Of a stretch of DNA of 64,000 bases, positions 35,438 to 44,132 are shown in pieces (position 1 is the first letter of the stretch; each line of letters starts with the position of its first letter). The notes below the pieces were generated by a model, which was not told where the DNA came from, did not search any database, and saw only the letters and a list, made by a program, of their open reading frames with translations. The DNA is from Demequina maris (lineage in GTDB: Bacteria > Actinomycetota > Actinomycetes > Actinomycetales > Demequinaceae), in NCBI RefSeq assembly GCF_000971155.1, contig NZ_BBLX01000005.1:162882-226881 (forward strand), written 5' to 3'. A program made the translations under genes and the position numbers.

Positions 35438-36496
35438 ATGTCGCTGTCGACCTTCCCCACCACCTCCGAGACGGAGGAGAACCGCACGACCGAGCCGCAG
35501 CGGCCCACGCGCCTGAGCCGGCTCGGCAAGTCGTTCGCGATGTTCCGCAACCCCAAGTCGATCACCGGCCTGGTCATCCTCGGGATCTTCGCGCTCGTCG
35601 CGATCCTCGGCGACGTCATCGCGCCGTACGGGCCCCTGGACAAGGACTTCTACGCGCTGAAGCAGCCGCCCTCCGCCGAGCACTGGCTGGGCACCACGCA
35701 CCTCGGCGAGGACGTGTTCAGCCAGATCGTCTACGGCACACGCGGCGTCCTCGTCGTGGGCCTCGTCGCGGGCGTGCTCGCGACGTTCGTCGCGGTGCTC
35801 GTGGGCGTCGCCGCCGGGTACCTGTCCGGCTGGCGCTCCGAGTCGCTGTCCGCGCTCACCAACGTGTTCCTGGTGATCCCGGGCCTGCCGCTCATCATCA
35901 TCGTGGCGTCGCAGTACGACAACCCGAGCATCGTGCTCATCTCCGCCGTGATCGCGATCACCGGCTGGGCGTGGGGCGCGCGCGTGCTGCGCGCGCAGAC
36001 GATGTCGCTGCGCAACCGCGACTTCGTGCAGGCGGCCAAGGCGAACGGCGAGCGCCTGTGGCGCATCATCGCCGTCGAGATGCTGCCGAACCTCACCGCG
36101 ATCATCGCGTCCAGCTTCGTCGGCACCGTCACCGCGGCCGTGCTCGGCCTCACCACGCTGGCGTTCATCGGCGTCATCCCGATCACCAACCTCAACTGGG
36201 GCACCATCCTGTTCTGGGCGCAGCAGAACGGCGCATTCCCCGACTTCTGGTGGTGGTACGTGCCCGCCGGCCTCTGCATCGCGATCCTCGGGATGGCGCT
36301 GTCGCTGGTGAACTTCGGCATCGACGAGTACGTCAACCCGCGCCTGCGGTCCGCAGGCGAGCGCGCCCGCGCGATGCGCAAGAAGGGGATGAGCCTGACC
36401 GGCGGCGTCACCGAGGTCAGGACGGCGGACGATGCGGCGGCCCCGCCGGACGCCGCGCCCGAGCCCGAGGAGCGCGAGGCGGCGCTCCGCCGCTGA
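35438..36496 (+). CDS. Opp/Dpp-type ABC permease (C subunit)
   Basis: Second channel subunit (352 aa), DppC type. An N-terminal cytoplasmic head of about 40 residues precedes the first helix (ITGLVILGIFALVAILGD) and the family motif HWLGTTHLGEDVFSQIVYGTR. The ATPase-contacting loop is QAAKANGERLWRIIAVEMLPN near residue 190. A Pro/Glu/Ala-rich cytoplasmic tail ends the protein. It is the last gene of the operon; a 15-bp hairpin follows. Confidence 0.92.
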   Translation: MSLSTFPTTSETEENRTTEPQRPTRLSRLGKSFAMFRNPKSITGLVILGIFALVAILGDVIAPYGPLDKDFYALKQPPSAEHWLGTTHLGEDVFSQIVYGTRGVLVVGLVAGVLATFVAVLVGVAAGYLSGWRSESLSALTNVFLVIPGLPLIIIVASQYDNPSIVLISAVIAITGWAWGARVLRAQTMSLRNRDFVQAAKANGERLWRIIAVEMLPNLTAIIASSFVGTVTAAVLGLTTLAFIGVIPITNLNWGTILFWAQQNGAFPDFWWWYVPAGLCIAILGMALSLVNFGIDEYVNPRLRSAGERARAMRKKGMSLTGGVTEVRTADDAAAPPDAAPEPEEREAALRR

Positions 36497-36499
36497 CGG

Positions 36500-36537
36500 C
36501 ACGAGGGCCCGGGGAGCATCGTCCCCGGGCCCTCGTG
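36500..36537. terminator. strong bidirectional terminator
   Basis: Perfect 15-bp stem (36500-36514 with 36523-36537) and an 8-base loop between the convergent permease and DUF3107 genes. Loop plus right arm contain GCATCGTCCC, another copy of the repeated motif. Confidence 0.9.
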
Positions 36538-36552
36538 AGCGTCTGCGTGCGG

Positions 36553-36771
36553 CTACGCGCCGAAGCCGACGCGCCGCTTTGTCTCCTCGCCGATGTCGAC
36601 ATAGCCGAGCGCGGCGCCCGGGACCACCACGCGACGGCCCTTGGCGTCCGTGAGGTCGAGCGTGCCGCCCTTGGTCGCCGCGGCCACCGCCGCCGCGACC
36701 GCGTCCGCCGACATGTCGGTGTCGATAGCGATCTCGCGCGACACGTTCTGCACGCCGATCCTGATCTCCAC
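36553..36771 (-). CDS. DUF3107 family protein
   Basis: Small protein (72 aa) of the actinobacterial DUF3107 family (M. tuberculosis TB9.4, Rv3208A). It begins EIRIGVQNVSREIAIDTD and ends GYVDIGEETKRRVGFG, both typical of the family; function unknown. I choose GTG 36771 because GGAGG lies five to six bases upstream on the minus strand and the family consensus starts at MEIRIG. A TTG at 36783 would add four atypical residues. It is divergent from the DUF3152 gene, with starts 50 bases apart, the same pairing as in mycobacteria. Confidence 0.88.
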   Translation of the reverse strand: MEIRIGVQNVSREIAIDTDMSADAVAAAVAAATKGGTLDLTDAKGRRVVVPGAALGYVDIGEETKRRVGFGA

Positions 36772-36821
36772 AGCCGCCTCCAATGCTCGTGATGCCGTAG
36801 GTCTGCCCTTATCCTAGGGCG

Positions 36822-37655
36822 ATGACTCGGCGGTCCGGAGGCCTGTTCGCGGGCAGGGGAATCGCCCTCCCCGGCATCCTCGTGACCCTCGTGACCGTGG
36901 TCGTCTGCTTCGCCGCCGGTCTTGGCGCGGGCTGGGTGACCGGCCAGGTACCGAGCTGGTACCGGGCGTGGAGCGCCGAGCCGGAGCCCAGCGTCTCCGC
37001 CAGCCCCTCCGAGAGCCCCGAGCCCGAGGTGAGCCTGCCCGCGATGGAACCGATCACCCGCGCGCTCGACGAGCAGGACGCCGCCGCGGGCGTCGTCACC
37101 ACCACCGTGCCCGAGCAGGGCGAGGGCACCTTCACCACCGTCAGCCGCACCACGGGGCCCTCCGCCTCGCCCGACGAGACCGACGGGCCCACGCGCTATG
37201 TCCGCATCGACGTCGAGGACGGTGTCACGGTCGACGAGGAGGCCCTCGTCTCCTCGGTCATGACGACCCTGCAGGACCAGCGCGGGTGGGGATCCGCAGG
37301 CCGGCTGCAGTTCGTCGTGACCGACGGCGCCGCGGACGTGCAGGTGGTCATCGCGACGCCGTACACGATCGCCACCCGATGCCCCGACGAGCCTGCGGGC
37401 GAGGACCCCACCTGCGCCGAGCAGGGCATCGTGCCGGTGTCGATCTACGACTGGACGGCCGGGATCGGCCGCTACGGCGACAACCGCAAGGGTGCCCGCG
37501 CGTACCTCCTCAACCACGGGACCGGCCTCGTGCTCGGCGAGGAGCAGGTGAAGTGCACGTCCGGCCAGGCCTCCGTGATGGCTGACCAGACCCGCATGCC
37601 CAAGGCCTGCACCACCAACGCCTGGCCGTTCCCCGACGCCAAGAAGTCCGGCTGA
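36822..37655 (+). CDS. DUF3152-type exported protein with degenerate metalloprotease motif
   Basis: Membrane-anchored extracellular protein of 277 aa, apparently an orthologue of Rv3207c. A single N-terminal helix (residues ~17-42) is followed by a Pro/Ser/Glu linker (to ~75) and a C-terminal domain. The conserved end MADQTRMPKACTTNAWPFPD matches the DUF3152 family, whose active site normally reads HExGHxLGxxH. Here the site reads NHGTGLVLGEEQ near residue 228, so Glu, second His and third His are all gone. It is likely catalytically dead. TATCCT (36810-36815) ends six bases before ATG 36822: leaderless. Confidence 0.82.
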   Translation: MTRRSGGLFAGRGIALPGILVTLVTVVVCFAAGLGAGWVTGQVPSWYRAWSAEPEPSVSASPSESPEPEVSLPAMEPITRALDEQDAAAGVVTTTVPEQGEGTFTTVSRTTGPSASPDETDGPTRYVRIDVEDGVTVDEEALVSSVMTTLQDQRGWGSAGRLQFVVTDGAADVQVVIATPYTIATRCPDEPAGEDPTCAEQGIVPVSIYDWTAGIGRYGDNRKGARAYLLNHGTGLVLGEEQVKCTSGQASVMADQTRMPKACTTNAWPFPDAKKSG

Positions 37656-37704
37656 GCGGCGCGGTGACGCGGACGGTGTCAGACCCCTCTGGTGGGATCG
37701 GCGC

Positions 37705-40700
37705 ATGACCGCGCTCCGCCTGCTGCCCGCCGCGTCGGTGCCGGCCCCGCCCGCGCTCGACGAGGCGCAGCGGGCCGCCGTCGACGCCGCGCTCGCGCCG
37801 TCGCGACCCGGGGAGCCCGGCCACCTCGTCGTGGTGGGTCCGCCCGGGGCCGGGAAGACGACGCTCGCCGGCGCGCTCGCGCTCGAGGCCGCGCACCGCG
37901 GGACCGACCCGGGCCGACTGCTCGTCCTGTCGGCGACCCGCGCGGGCGCCGCGCGGCTGCGCGACCGCGTGTCGCTCGCCCTCGAACGGCCGGTGGGGGC
38001 GCCGGTGGTGCGCACCGCCGCGTCGGCCGCGCACGGGATCCTTTCCGCGCAGGCGACCGCGCTCGGCGACCCGCCGCCGGTCCTCGTGACCGGCGCGGAG
38101 CAGGACCAGATCCTCCGCGAGCTCCTCGACGGCCATCGTGCGGGGCTCGGGCGCGTCCCCGACTGGGGCGGCGCCGTCCCCGTCGAGGCGACCGGGCTCG
38201 CGGGCTTCCGCGCCGAGCTGCGCGACCTGCTGATGCGCGCGAGCGAGGCGGGGCTCGACCCGGACGGCCTCGCGGGTCTCGGCGACGCCACGGGGCGCCC
38301 CGAGTGGCGCGCGGCCGCCTCGGTGATGGACGAGTACGACGCGGTCCTCGGCTGGCGCTCGCTCACGCCGGACCAGGGCTCCCGATTCGACCCCGCCGTG
38401 GTGGTCGCGCAGGCCGCGCACGTCCTCGAGAGCTGGGACGCGCCGGGCGAGCGGCCATCGTGGGACCTCGTGGTGGTGGACGACGCCCAGGACCTCACCC
38501 GCGCCGGCATCCGCCTCCTCCGCGCCCTGGCCGCCGGAGGGGCGCGGCTCGTGCTGCTGGGCAACGCGGACGAGGCGGTGCAGGGCTACCGCGGCGCGGT
38601 CCCCGCGGTGCTCGCCGCCGCGACCGGCACGGACGGTCCCGGCGGCTTCGGCGCCGCGCTCCTGCGGCTCGGCCCGGGGCATCGCCAGGCGGGCGCGCTC
38701 GCGGCCGTGACCGCCTCCGCGGTCGGGCGCATCGGCACGGCGGGGGCCGGGTCGGCCCGCGTCGCCGTGCCCGCGCCCGACACCTCCGAGGGCGTCGAGA
38801 TCCTGGTGGCCGCGCATCGTCACGCGCACTCGCGCGCGATCGCGCAGGCGCTGCGCCGCGCGCGCCACGGCCTCGACGGCCCGGAGACGCCGTGGGGCGA
38901 GATGGTCGTGGTCGCACGCTCGAGCGCGCGGCTGCGGGAGATCCGCGCGGACCTCGCGGCCGCGGACATCCCGTGCGAGACTCTCGGCGACGGCACCGCG
39001 CTGCACGCCGAGCCAGCGGTAGCCCCGATCCTCACCCTCATGCGCCGCGCCGCGGAGCTCGCGCGCGGCGAGACGCCCGCGTGGGAGGAGGCCGAGGCGG
39101 TCGAGCTGCTCGGTTCGCGCATCGTCGGCATCGACCCCGTCGCGATGCGCCGGCTGCGCCGCGCGCTCGTCCGGGAGGAGCGGCGCGGCGGCGGCTCCCG
39201 CCCGTCCGCGGAGCTGCTCGTCGAGGCGGTCGCCGCCCCCGAGCGCTGGGCGAGCCTCGGCACCCCCGAGGCACGGCTCGCGGAGCGGGCCTCGCGCGCG
39301 CTCCACGCGGGCGCCGCGGCGGCCGCGGGCGGCACCCCGGCCACGGTGGCGTGGGCGGTCTGGGACGCCCTCGGCGTCGCCGACGACTGGCGCGCCGCCG
39401 CGCTCGCCGGCTCCGCGCGCGACGACGCGGACCTCGACGCCGTGATCGCGCTCATGCGCGCCGCCGCGATCTACGTCGAGCGGATGCCGTCCGCCTCCGC
39501 GGAGTCGTTCGTCGACCACCTCGAGGGCCAGGACTTCGCGCCCGACACGCTCGGCGCGCGGGCGCGCGTCGAGGACGCCGTGGCGTTCTGCACGCCCGCG
39601 TCCGCGGCCGGGCGCGAGTGGGACACCGTCGTCGTGGCCGGGCTCGAGGAGGGGGCGTGGCCCGACACGCGCCTCCGGGACGCGGTCCTGGGCGCCCAGC
39701 AGCTCGCGGAGATCGTCGCGGGCCGCGCCGAGGCCGCCCCGCTCGCGCCGCAGGCCCGTGCCGCATGGGCCCGGGCCGCGCGCCGCGCCGTCGTGGACGA
39801 CGAGACCCGCGCCTTCGCGGTGGCCGTGTCGCGTGCGCGCCGCCGGCTGATGCTCACGTGCGTCGACGGCGAGGACGAGCGCCCCTCGCGCTACCTCGCG
39901 TGGGCGGGCGCGGCGGCAGGAGTCGAGCCGGTGCGGGCCGACGCGACCCCGCGCGTCACGGACCTGCGCTCCGCCGTCGCCGCGGTCCGGGCCGGCGCCG
40001 CCGAGGCGGCCGACGACGCCCGGCGTGCTCACGTCGAGGTGCTCGCACGCCTGGCGGCCATGGGCGTCGCGGGCGCGGACCCCGACGAGTGGCACGGGGT
40101 CCCCGCCGCGTCGACGGAGGTCGGCATGTGGGACGACGACCAGCCGGTGCGGGTGTCCCCGTCGCGGCTCGAGGCGCTCGAGACCTGCCCCCTGCGGTGG
40201 GCGCTGGAGACGGCCGGCGGCAGCGCCGCCGCCTCCGAGAAGCAGAGCCTCGGCACGCTCGTGCACGAGGTCGCGGCGGCCCTGCCGCACGGCACCCACG
40301 CGGAGCTCGCGGCCGCGCTCGAGGAGCGGTGGCCCGAGATCGCCGGCACCGAGACCTGGCCCGACCGCGTCCTCAAGGACCGTGCCGACGCGATGATCCG
40401 CCGCCTCGCGGGCTACGTCGCGGGCGTGCGCGCGGGCGAGGTCCGCGTCGAGCAGCCGTTCAGCGTCCAGATCGGGCGCGCGGTCGTTGCCGGCAGCGCC
40501 GACCGTGTCGAGGTGACGGACGGCAAGGCGCGCATCGTCGACCTCAAGACCGGCCAGGCGGTGTCGAAGAAGGACGCCGAGCAGCACGCGCAGCTCGCGA
40601 TGTACCAGCTCGCCGCGGACCACGGCGGCTTCGACGGCGTCGCCGAGGCCGACGGCGCGGCGCTCGTGTTCGTCGGCGGCGCGACCCAGGGCGCGAGCGA

Positions 40701-40872
40701 GCGCGCCCAGCCCGCGATCGACGTGGAGAAGGAGAAGGCGCGCCTCACCGAGGCGGTCGACACCATGGCGCGCGGCACGTTCACGGCGATCACGAACGAC
40801 CGCTGCGCGGCGTGCCCGGTGCGGCGCTCGTGCCCGGCGTGGCCGAGCGGAAGGCAGGTGACGGACGGATGA
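37705..40872 (+). CDS. adnA: AdnA-like helicase-nuclease subunit
   Basis: First subunit of the actinobacterial AdnAB motor-nuclease, which resects DNA double-strand ends in place of RecBCD (1055 aa, equal to M. tuberculosis AdnA). The UvrD-type motor starts with Walker A VVGPPGAGKTTLAG near residue 44. The C-terminal RecB-like nuclease has IVDLKTGQAV (Asp, Lys) near residue 945. Fe-S cluster cysteines are visible in ETCPLRW near residue 828 and CAACPVRRSC near residues 1034-1043. It overlaps adnB by ATGA. The ATG at 37705 lacks a clear ribosome site. Confidence 0.92.
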   Translation: MTALRLLPAASVPAPPALDEAQRAAVDAALAPSRPGEPGHLVVVGPPGAGKTTLAGALALEAAHRGTDPGRLLVLSATRAGAARLRDRVSLALERPVGAPVVRTAASAAHGILSAQATALGDPPPVLVTGAEQDQILRELLDGHRAGLGRVPDWGGAVPVEATGLAGFRAELRDLLMRASEAGLDPDGLAGLGDATGRPEWRAAASVMDEYDAVLGWRSLTPDQGSRFDPAVVVAQAAHVLESWDAPGERPSWDLVVVDDAQDLTRAGIRLLRALAAGGARLVLLGNADEAVQGYRGAVPAVLAAATGTDGPGGFGAALLRLGPGHRQAGALAAVTASAVGRIGTAGAGSARVAVPAPDTSEGVEILVAAHRHAHSRAIAQALRRARHGLDGPETPWGEMVVVARSSARLREIRADLAAADIPCETLGDGTALHAEPAVAPILTLMRRAAELARGETPAWEEAEAVELLGSRIVGIDPVAMRRLRRALVREERRGGGSRPSAELLVEAVAAPERWASLGTPEARLAERASRALHAGAAAAAGGTPATVAWAVWDALGVADDWRAAALAGSARDDADLDAVIALMRAAAIYVERMPSASAESFVDHLEGQDFAPDTLGARARVEDAVAFCTPASAAGREWDTVVVAGLEEGAWPDTRLRDAVLGAQQLAEIVAGRAEAAPLAPQARAAWARAARRAVVDDETRAFAVAVSRARRRLMLTCVDGEDERPSRYLAWAGAAAGVEPVRADATPRVTDLRSAVAAVRAGAAEAADDARRAHVEVLARLAAMGVAGADPDEWHGVPAASTEVGMWDDDQPVRVSPSRLEALETCPLRWALETAGGSAAASEKQSLGTLVHEVAAALPHGTHAELAAALEERWPEIAGTETWPDRVLKDRADAMIRRLAGYVAGVRAGEVRVEQPFSVQIGRAVVAGSADRVEVTDGKARIVDLKTGQAVSKKDAEQHAQLAMYQLAADHGGFDGVAEADGAALVFVGGATQGASERAQPAIDVEKEKARLTEAVDTMARGTFTAITNDRCAACPVRRSCPAWPSGRQVTDG

Positions 40873-43800
40873 CCGAGGCGGACCTCGCGGACGAGGGCCT
40901 CGTCCGGGGCGCGCGCCGCTCCGCGGAGGAGCTCGCGGTGCTCGTCACCGGACGCCCGCCCACGCCCGAGCAGGCCGGCGTCATCGGCGCCGGGCTCGAC
41001 CCGATGCTGGTGGTCGCGGGCGCCGGGTCGGGCAAGACCGAGACCCTGTCGCTGCGCATCGTCCACCTGCTCGATCACGCGGAGGAGCTGTTCGGCACGC
41101 CCATCAGCCCCGACGAGATCCTGTGCCTCACCTTCACGCGCAAGGCCGCCGCCGAGATCGCCGAGCGCGCCGAGCACCGCATCGCGACCGCCTTCGGCGA
41201 GGACCCGTCCCGCCCGCCCGCCTCGGTGTCGACGTACAACGCGTACTCTGCGCAGCTGGTCGCCGAGCACGGCCTGCGGCTCGGCATCGACCCCGACGCG
41301 ACCACGCTGACCGCCGCCGCGCTGTGGCAGCTGGCGTCCGACGTCGTGACGTCGTGGACCGCGCCCCTCGACGCGGACGCGGCGGTCAGCACCGTGACCG
41401 CGGCGATCTCGCGGCTCGCGGGCCAGCTGCGCGACCACGACGTCACCCCGGAGGCGCTGCGCGCGTGGGCCCTGGGCGCCCTCGCGACGCTCGAGGAGCT
41501 GCCCAAGAACGCGGGCGACCGCGCTCCAGGACCGCTCACGACCCGGACCGGGAGCCCCAACGACCACGCCAAGCGCGTCGCGAAGCTGCGCACCCTCGCG
41601 GCGGTGTCCGAGCTCGTCGACGAGTTCCAGCGGCGCAAGCGCGAGGCGTCGCAGCTCGACTTCGCGGACCAGGTGGCGTTCGCCGCCGAGCTGTCGCGCC
41701 TCGAGGCGGTTCAGGCGGTCGAGCGCGGCCGCTACCGCGCGATCCTCCTCGACGAGTTCCAGGACACCTCGCCGGGACAGCTGCGGCTGTTCGCGCGGCT
41801 GTTCGGCGCCGACCACCACGTCATGGCGGTCGGCGACCCGAACCAGGCGATCTACGGCTTCCGCGGCGCCTCGGAGAGCGCGCTGCCCATGTTCGTCGAC
41901 GAGTTCGCGCACGGGCGCGAGGTGCGCCAGGCGAGCCTGTCGGTGTCGTGGCGCAACGAGGGCGCGGTCCTCGCGGTGGCCAACGCGGCGGCCGCGCCGC
42001 TGCGCGAGGCCTCGCGCGTCGAGGTGCTCCCGCTGCGCTCCCGCGCCACCTACCTTGAGCAGCGGGAGCCCGCCCGACGCGCACCCGGCGTCGCCGGCCT
42101 CGTCACCGAGGACCACGTGCAGGAGGCCGATGCGGTGGTGGCCTTCGTCCAGGACCGTCGCGCCGAGCTGCGCACCGGCCCCGAGCTCCCCACGGCCGCG
42201 ATCCTGTGCCGCCGCCGCGCGCAGTTCGCCGCGATGGTCGAGGCGCTCGTGCGGGCGGGCGTCGACTACGAGGTGGTGGGTCTCGGCGGCCTCGTCGACA
42301 CCCCCGAGGTCTCGGACCTGGTCGCGCTGCTCGAGATCGCGCACGACCCCTCGCGCGGCGACTCCGCGATGCGCCTGCTCACGTCCGAGCGCATCGCCCT
42401 CGGCATCCGCGACCTCGCCGCGCTGCAGGACTGGGCGCGCGAGCTCGCGGGACCGCGGGAGTCCCGCGACAGCGAGTCGAGCCTCGTCGACGCGCTCGCC
42501 ACGCCCCCGGCCCCCGGTTGGGCCTCGCGCGAGGGCCGCTCCCTGAGCGCCGTCGCCCACGGGCGCATCGTCCGGCTGCAGCGCGCGGTCGACGCGATCC
42601 GGACCCGCACCTACCTGTCCCTGCCCGAGCTCATCCTCGCCGCCGAGCGCGCGTGGGGCCTGGACATCGAGGCCGCGGTCGCGCGCCCCGACGGCCGCGC
42701 CGCGCGCAACGTCGACGCGTTCGTCGACGCCGCGCGCCAGTTCGCCGCGGGCGCCGAGCGCGCCACGCTGGGTGCCTTCCTCGCGTGGCTCGAGGCCGCG
42801 CGCAGCGAGGAGGGCGGCCTCGAGCTGCCGGTCAAGGAGCCCGAGCCCGGCGCCGTGCAGGTGCTCACGGTGCACGCGGCCAAGGGGCTCGAGTGGGACG
42901 TGGTGGCGGTGCCCGGCCTGGTGGACGGGCACTTCCCGTCGGTGGGGGAGCCGTCCTCGCGGCGCCCGTACTACACGGACGCCGGCTGGCGCGGGCGCGG
43001 CGTCGAGCTGCCGTACGAGCTGCGGCTCGACCGCGCGGACCTGCCGCACTGGGACTGGCGCTCGGCGGCCGACCACGGCACCCTCGCCGAGTCGCTCGAG
43101 GACTTCGAGAAGGCGTGCGGCGCGCACCGCGTCGCGGAGGAGCGGCGCCTCTTCTACGTCGCCGTGACGCGGGCCCGCTCGCACGTGCTGCTGTCCGCCT
43201 CCTGGCGGGTGGGCGGCGCGACCGTGCGGACGCCGTCGTGCTACCTGCGCGAGCTCGTCGAGCTGGGCATGCTGTCCGACGACGGCTGGGCGCCCCGCCC
43301 CGACGACGATGCGCCGGCCCCGGTCGAGCAGGTCCGTGCGGACTGGCCGCCCGCGCCCACCCCCGCGCAGCTCGGGAGGCGCGCCCTCGCCTGCGAGGTA
43401 CGCGGCGCGCTGGCGGCGGGCTCCGAGGCGGGGCAGGACCCCGCCGACGCCGACTGGGCGCGGCTGCCGCTGGGCCGCGAGATCGCGGCGATGCTCGAGG
43501 AGCGGCGCGAGCGTGAGCGCGGCGTCGGGGACGTCGCGCTGCCGGCGCACCTGTCGACCTCGGGCCTCGTGTCGCTGCGCCGGGACCGCGAGGCGTTCAC
43601 CGCGCAGCTGAGACGACCGCTGCCCGCCGAGCCGACGCCGGCCGCGCGTCGCGGCAGCCTGCTGCACGCGTGGATCGAGGCCCAGTACGGCCACGTGCCG
43701 CTGCTGTCCCTGGACGACCTCGGGCCCGGCGAGGACGAGGCCGACCTCGACGCGCTCAAGGACGCATTCGCGCGGTCCGAGTGGGCCGGCCGCGCGCCGA

Positions 43801-44126
43801 GCCACATCGAGGTCGACGTGGAGGTGCCCATCGGGGGCGTGACGATCCGCTCGCGCATCGACGCGGTGTTCCCGGCCGGCGCCGGGCTCGACAGGGTCAC
43901 GGTGGTGGACTGGAAGTCCGGCTCCGCTCCCCGCGACGCGCACGAGCGCGCGGCGCGCGAGGTGCAGCTCGCGGTCTACCGGCTCGCGTGGTCGGAGTGG
44001 ACGGGGGTGCCGCTCGAGGACGTCGACGCGGCGTTCCACTACGTCCGCGACGACGCGACGGTGCGGCCGGAGCGGCTGCTCACGCGAGAGGAGATCGAGG
44101 CGCTGCTCGCGCCGTCGGCCGGCTGA
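40869..44126 (+). CDS. adnB: AdnB-like helicase-nuclease subunit
   Basis: Second AdnAB subunit (1085 aa), the main translocating motor of the complex. Walker A is VVAGAGSGKTETLSLR near residue 49, Walker B ILLDEFQDTSPGQ near residue 292, motif VI-like RLFYVAVTRARSHV near residue 760. The RecB-type nuclease motif VVDWKSGSAP lies near residue 1012 with the adjoining QLAVYRLAW. The start ATG 40869 overlaps adnA's stop. It ends only six bases from the convergent phosphotransferase stop, with no terminator between. Confidence 0.94.
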   Translation: MTEADLADEGLVRGARRSAEELAVLVTGRPPTPEQAGVIGAGLDPMLVVAGAGSGKTETLSLRIVHLLDHAEELFGTPISPDEILCLTFTRKAAAEIAERAEHRIATAFGEDPSRPPASVSTYNAYSAQLVAEHGLRLGIDPDATTLTAAALWQLASDVVTSWTAPLDADAAVSTVTAAISRLAGQLRDHDVTPEALRAWALGALATLEELPKNAGDRAPGPLTTRTGSPNDHAKRVAKLRTLAAVSELVDEFQRRKREASQLDFADQVAFAAELSRLEAVQAVERGRYRAILLDEFQDTSPGQLRLFARLFGADHHVMAVGDPNQAIYGFRGASESALPMFVDEFAHGREVRQASLSVSWRNEGAVLAVANAAAAPLREASRVEVLPLRSRATYLEQREPARRAPGVAGLVTEDHVQEADAVVAFVQDRRAELRTGPELPTAAILCRRRAQFAAMVEALVRAGVDYEVVGLGGLVDTPEVSDLVALLEIAHDPSRGDSAMRLLTSERIALGIRDLAALQDWARELAGPRESRDSESSLVDALATPPAPGWASREGRSLSAVAHGRIVRLQRAVDAIRTRTYLSLPELILAAERAWGLDIEAAVARPDGRAARNVDAFVDAARQFAAGAERATLGAFLAWLEAARSEEGGLELPVKEPEPGAVQVLTVHAAKGLEWDVVAVPGLVDGHFPSVGEPSSRRPYYTDAGWRGRGVELPYELRLDRADLPHWDWRSAADHGTLAESLEDFEKACGAHRVAEERRLFYVAVTRARSHVLLSASWRVGGATVRTPSCYLRELVELGMLSDDGWAPRPDDDAPAPVEQVRADWPPAPTPAQLGRRALACEVRGALAAGSEAGQDPADADWARLPLGREIAAMLEERRERERGVGDVALPAHLSTSGLVSLRRDREAFTAQLRRPLPAEPTPAARRGSLLHAWIEAQYGHVPLLSLDDLGPGEDEADLDALKDAFARSEWAGRAPSHIEVDVEVPIGGVTIRSRIDAVFPAGAGLDRVTVVDWKSGSAPRDAHERAAREVQLAVYRLAWSEWTGVPLEDVDAAFHYVRDDATVRPERLLTREEIEALLAPSAG

Positions 44127-44132
44127 GGAGGG

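Noticed and set aside
40413..44039. A 1208-codon open frame on the minus strand opposite adnB
   Set aside because: It is a shadow frame: biased composition (Arg/Ala/Gly/Val/Asp/His), no recognisable domain, and it lies over strongly conserved helicase-nuclease motifs on the other strand. High GC makes such frames common.
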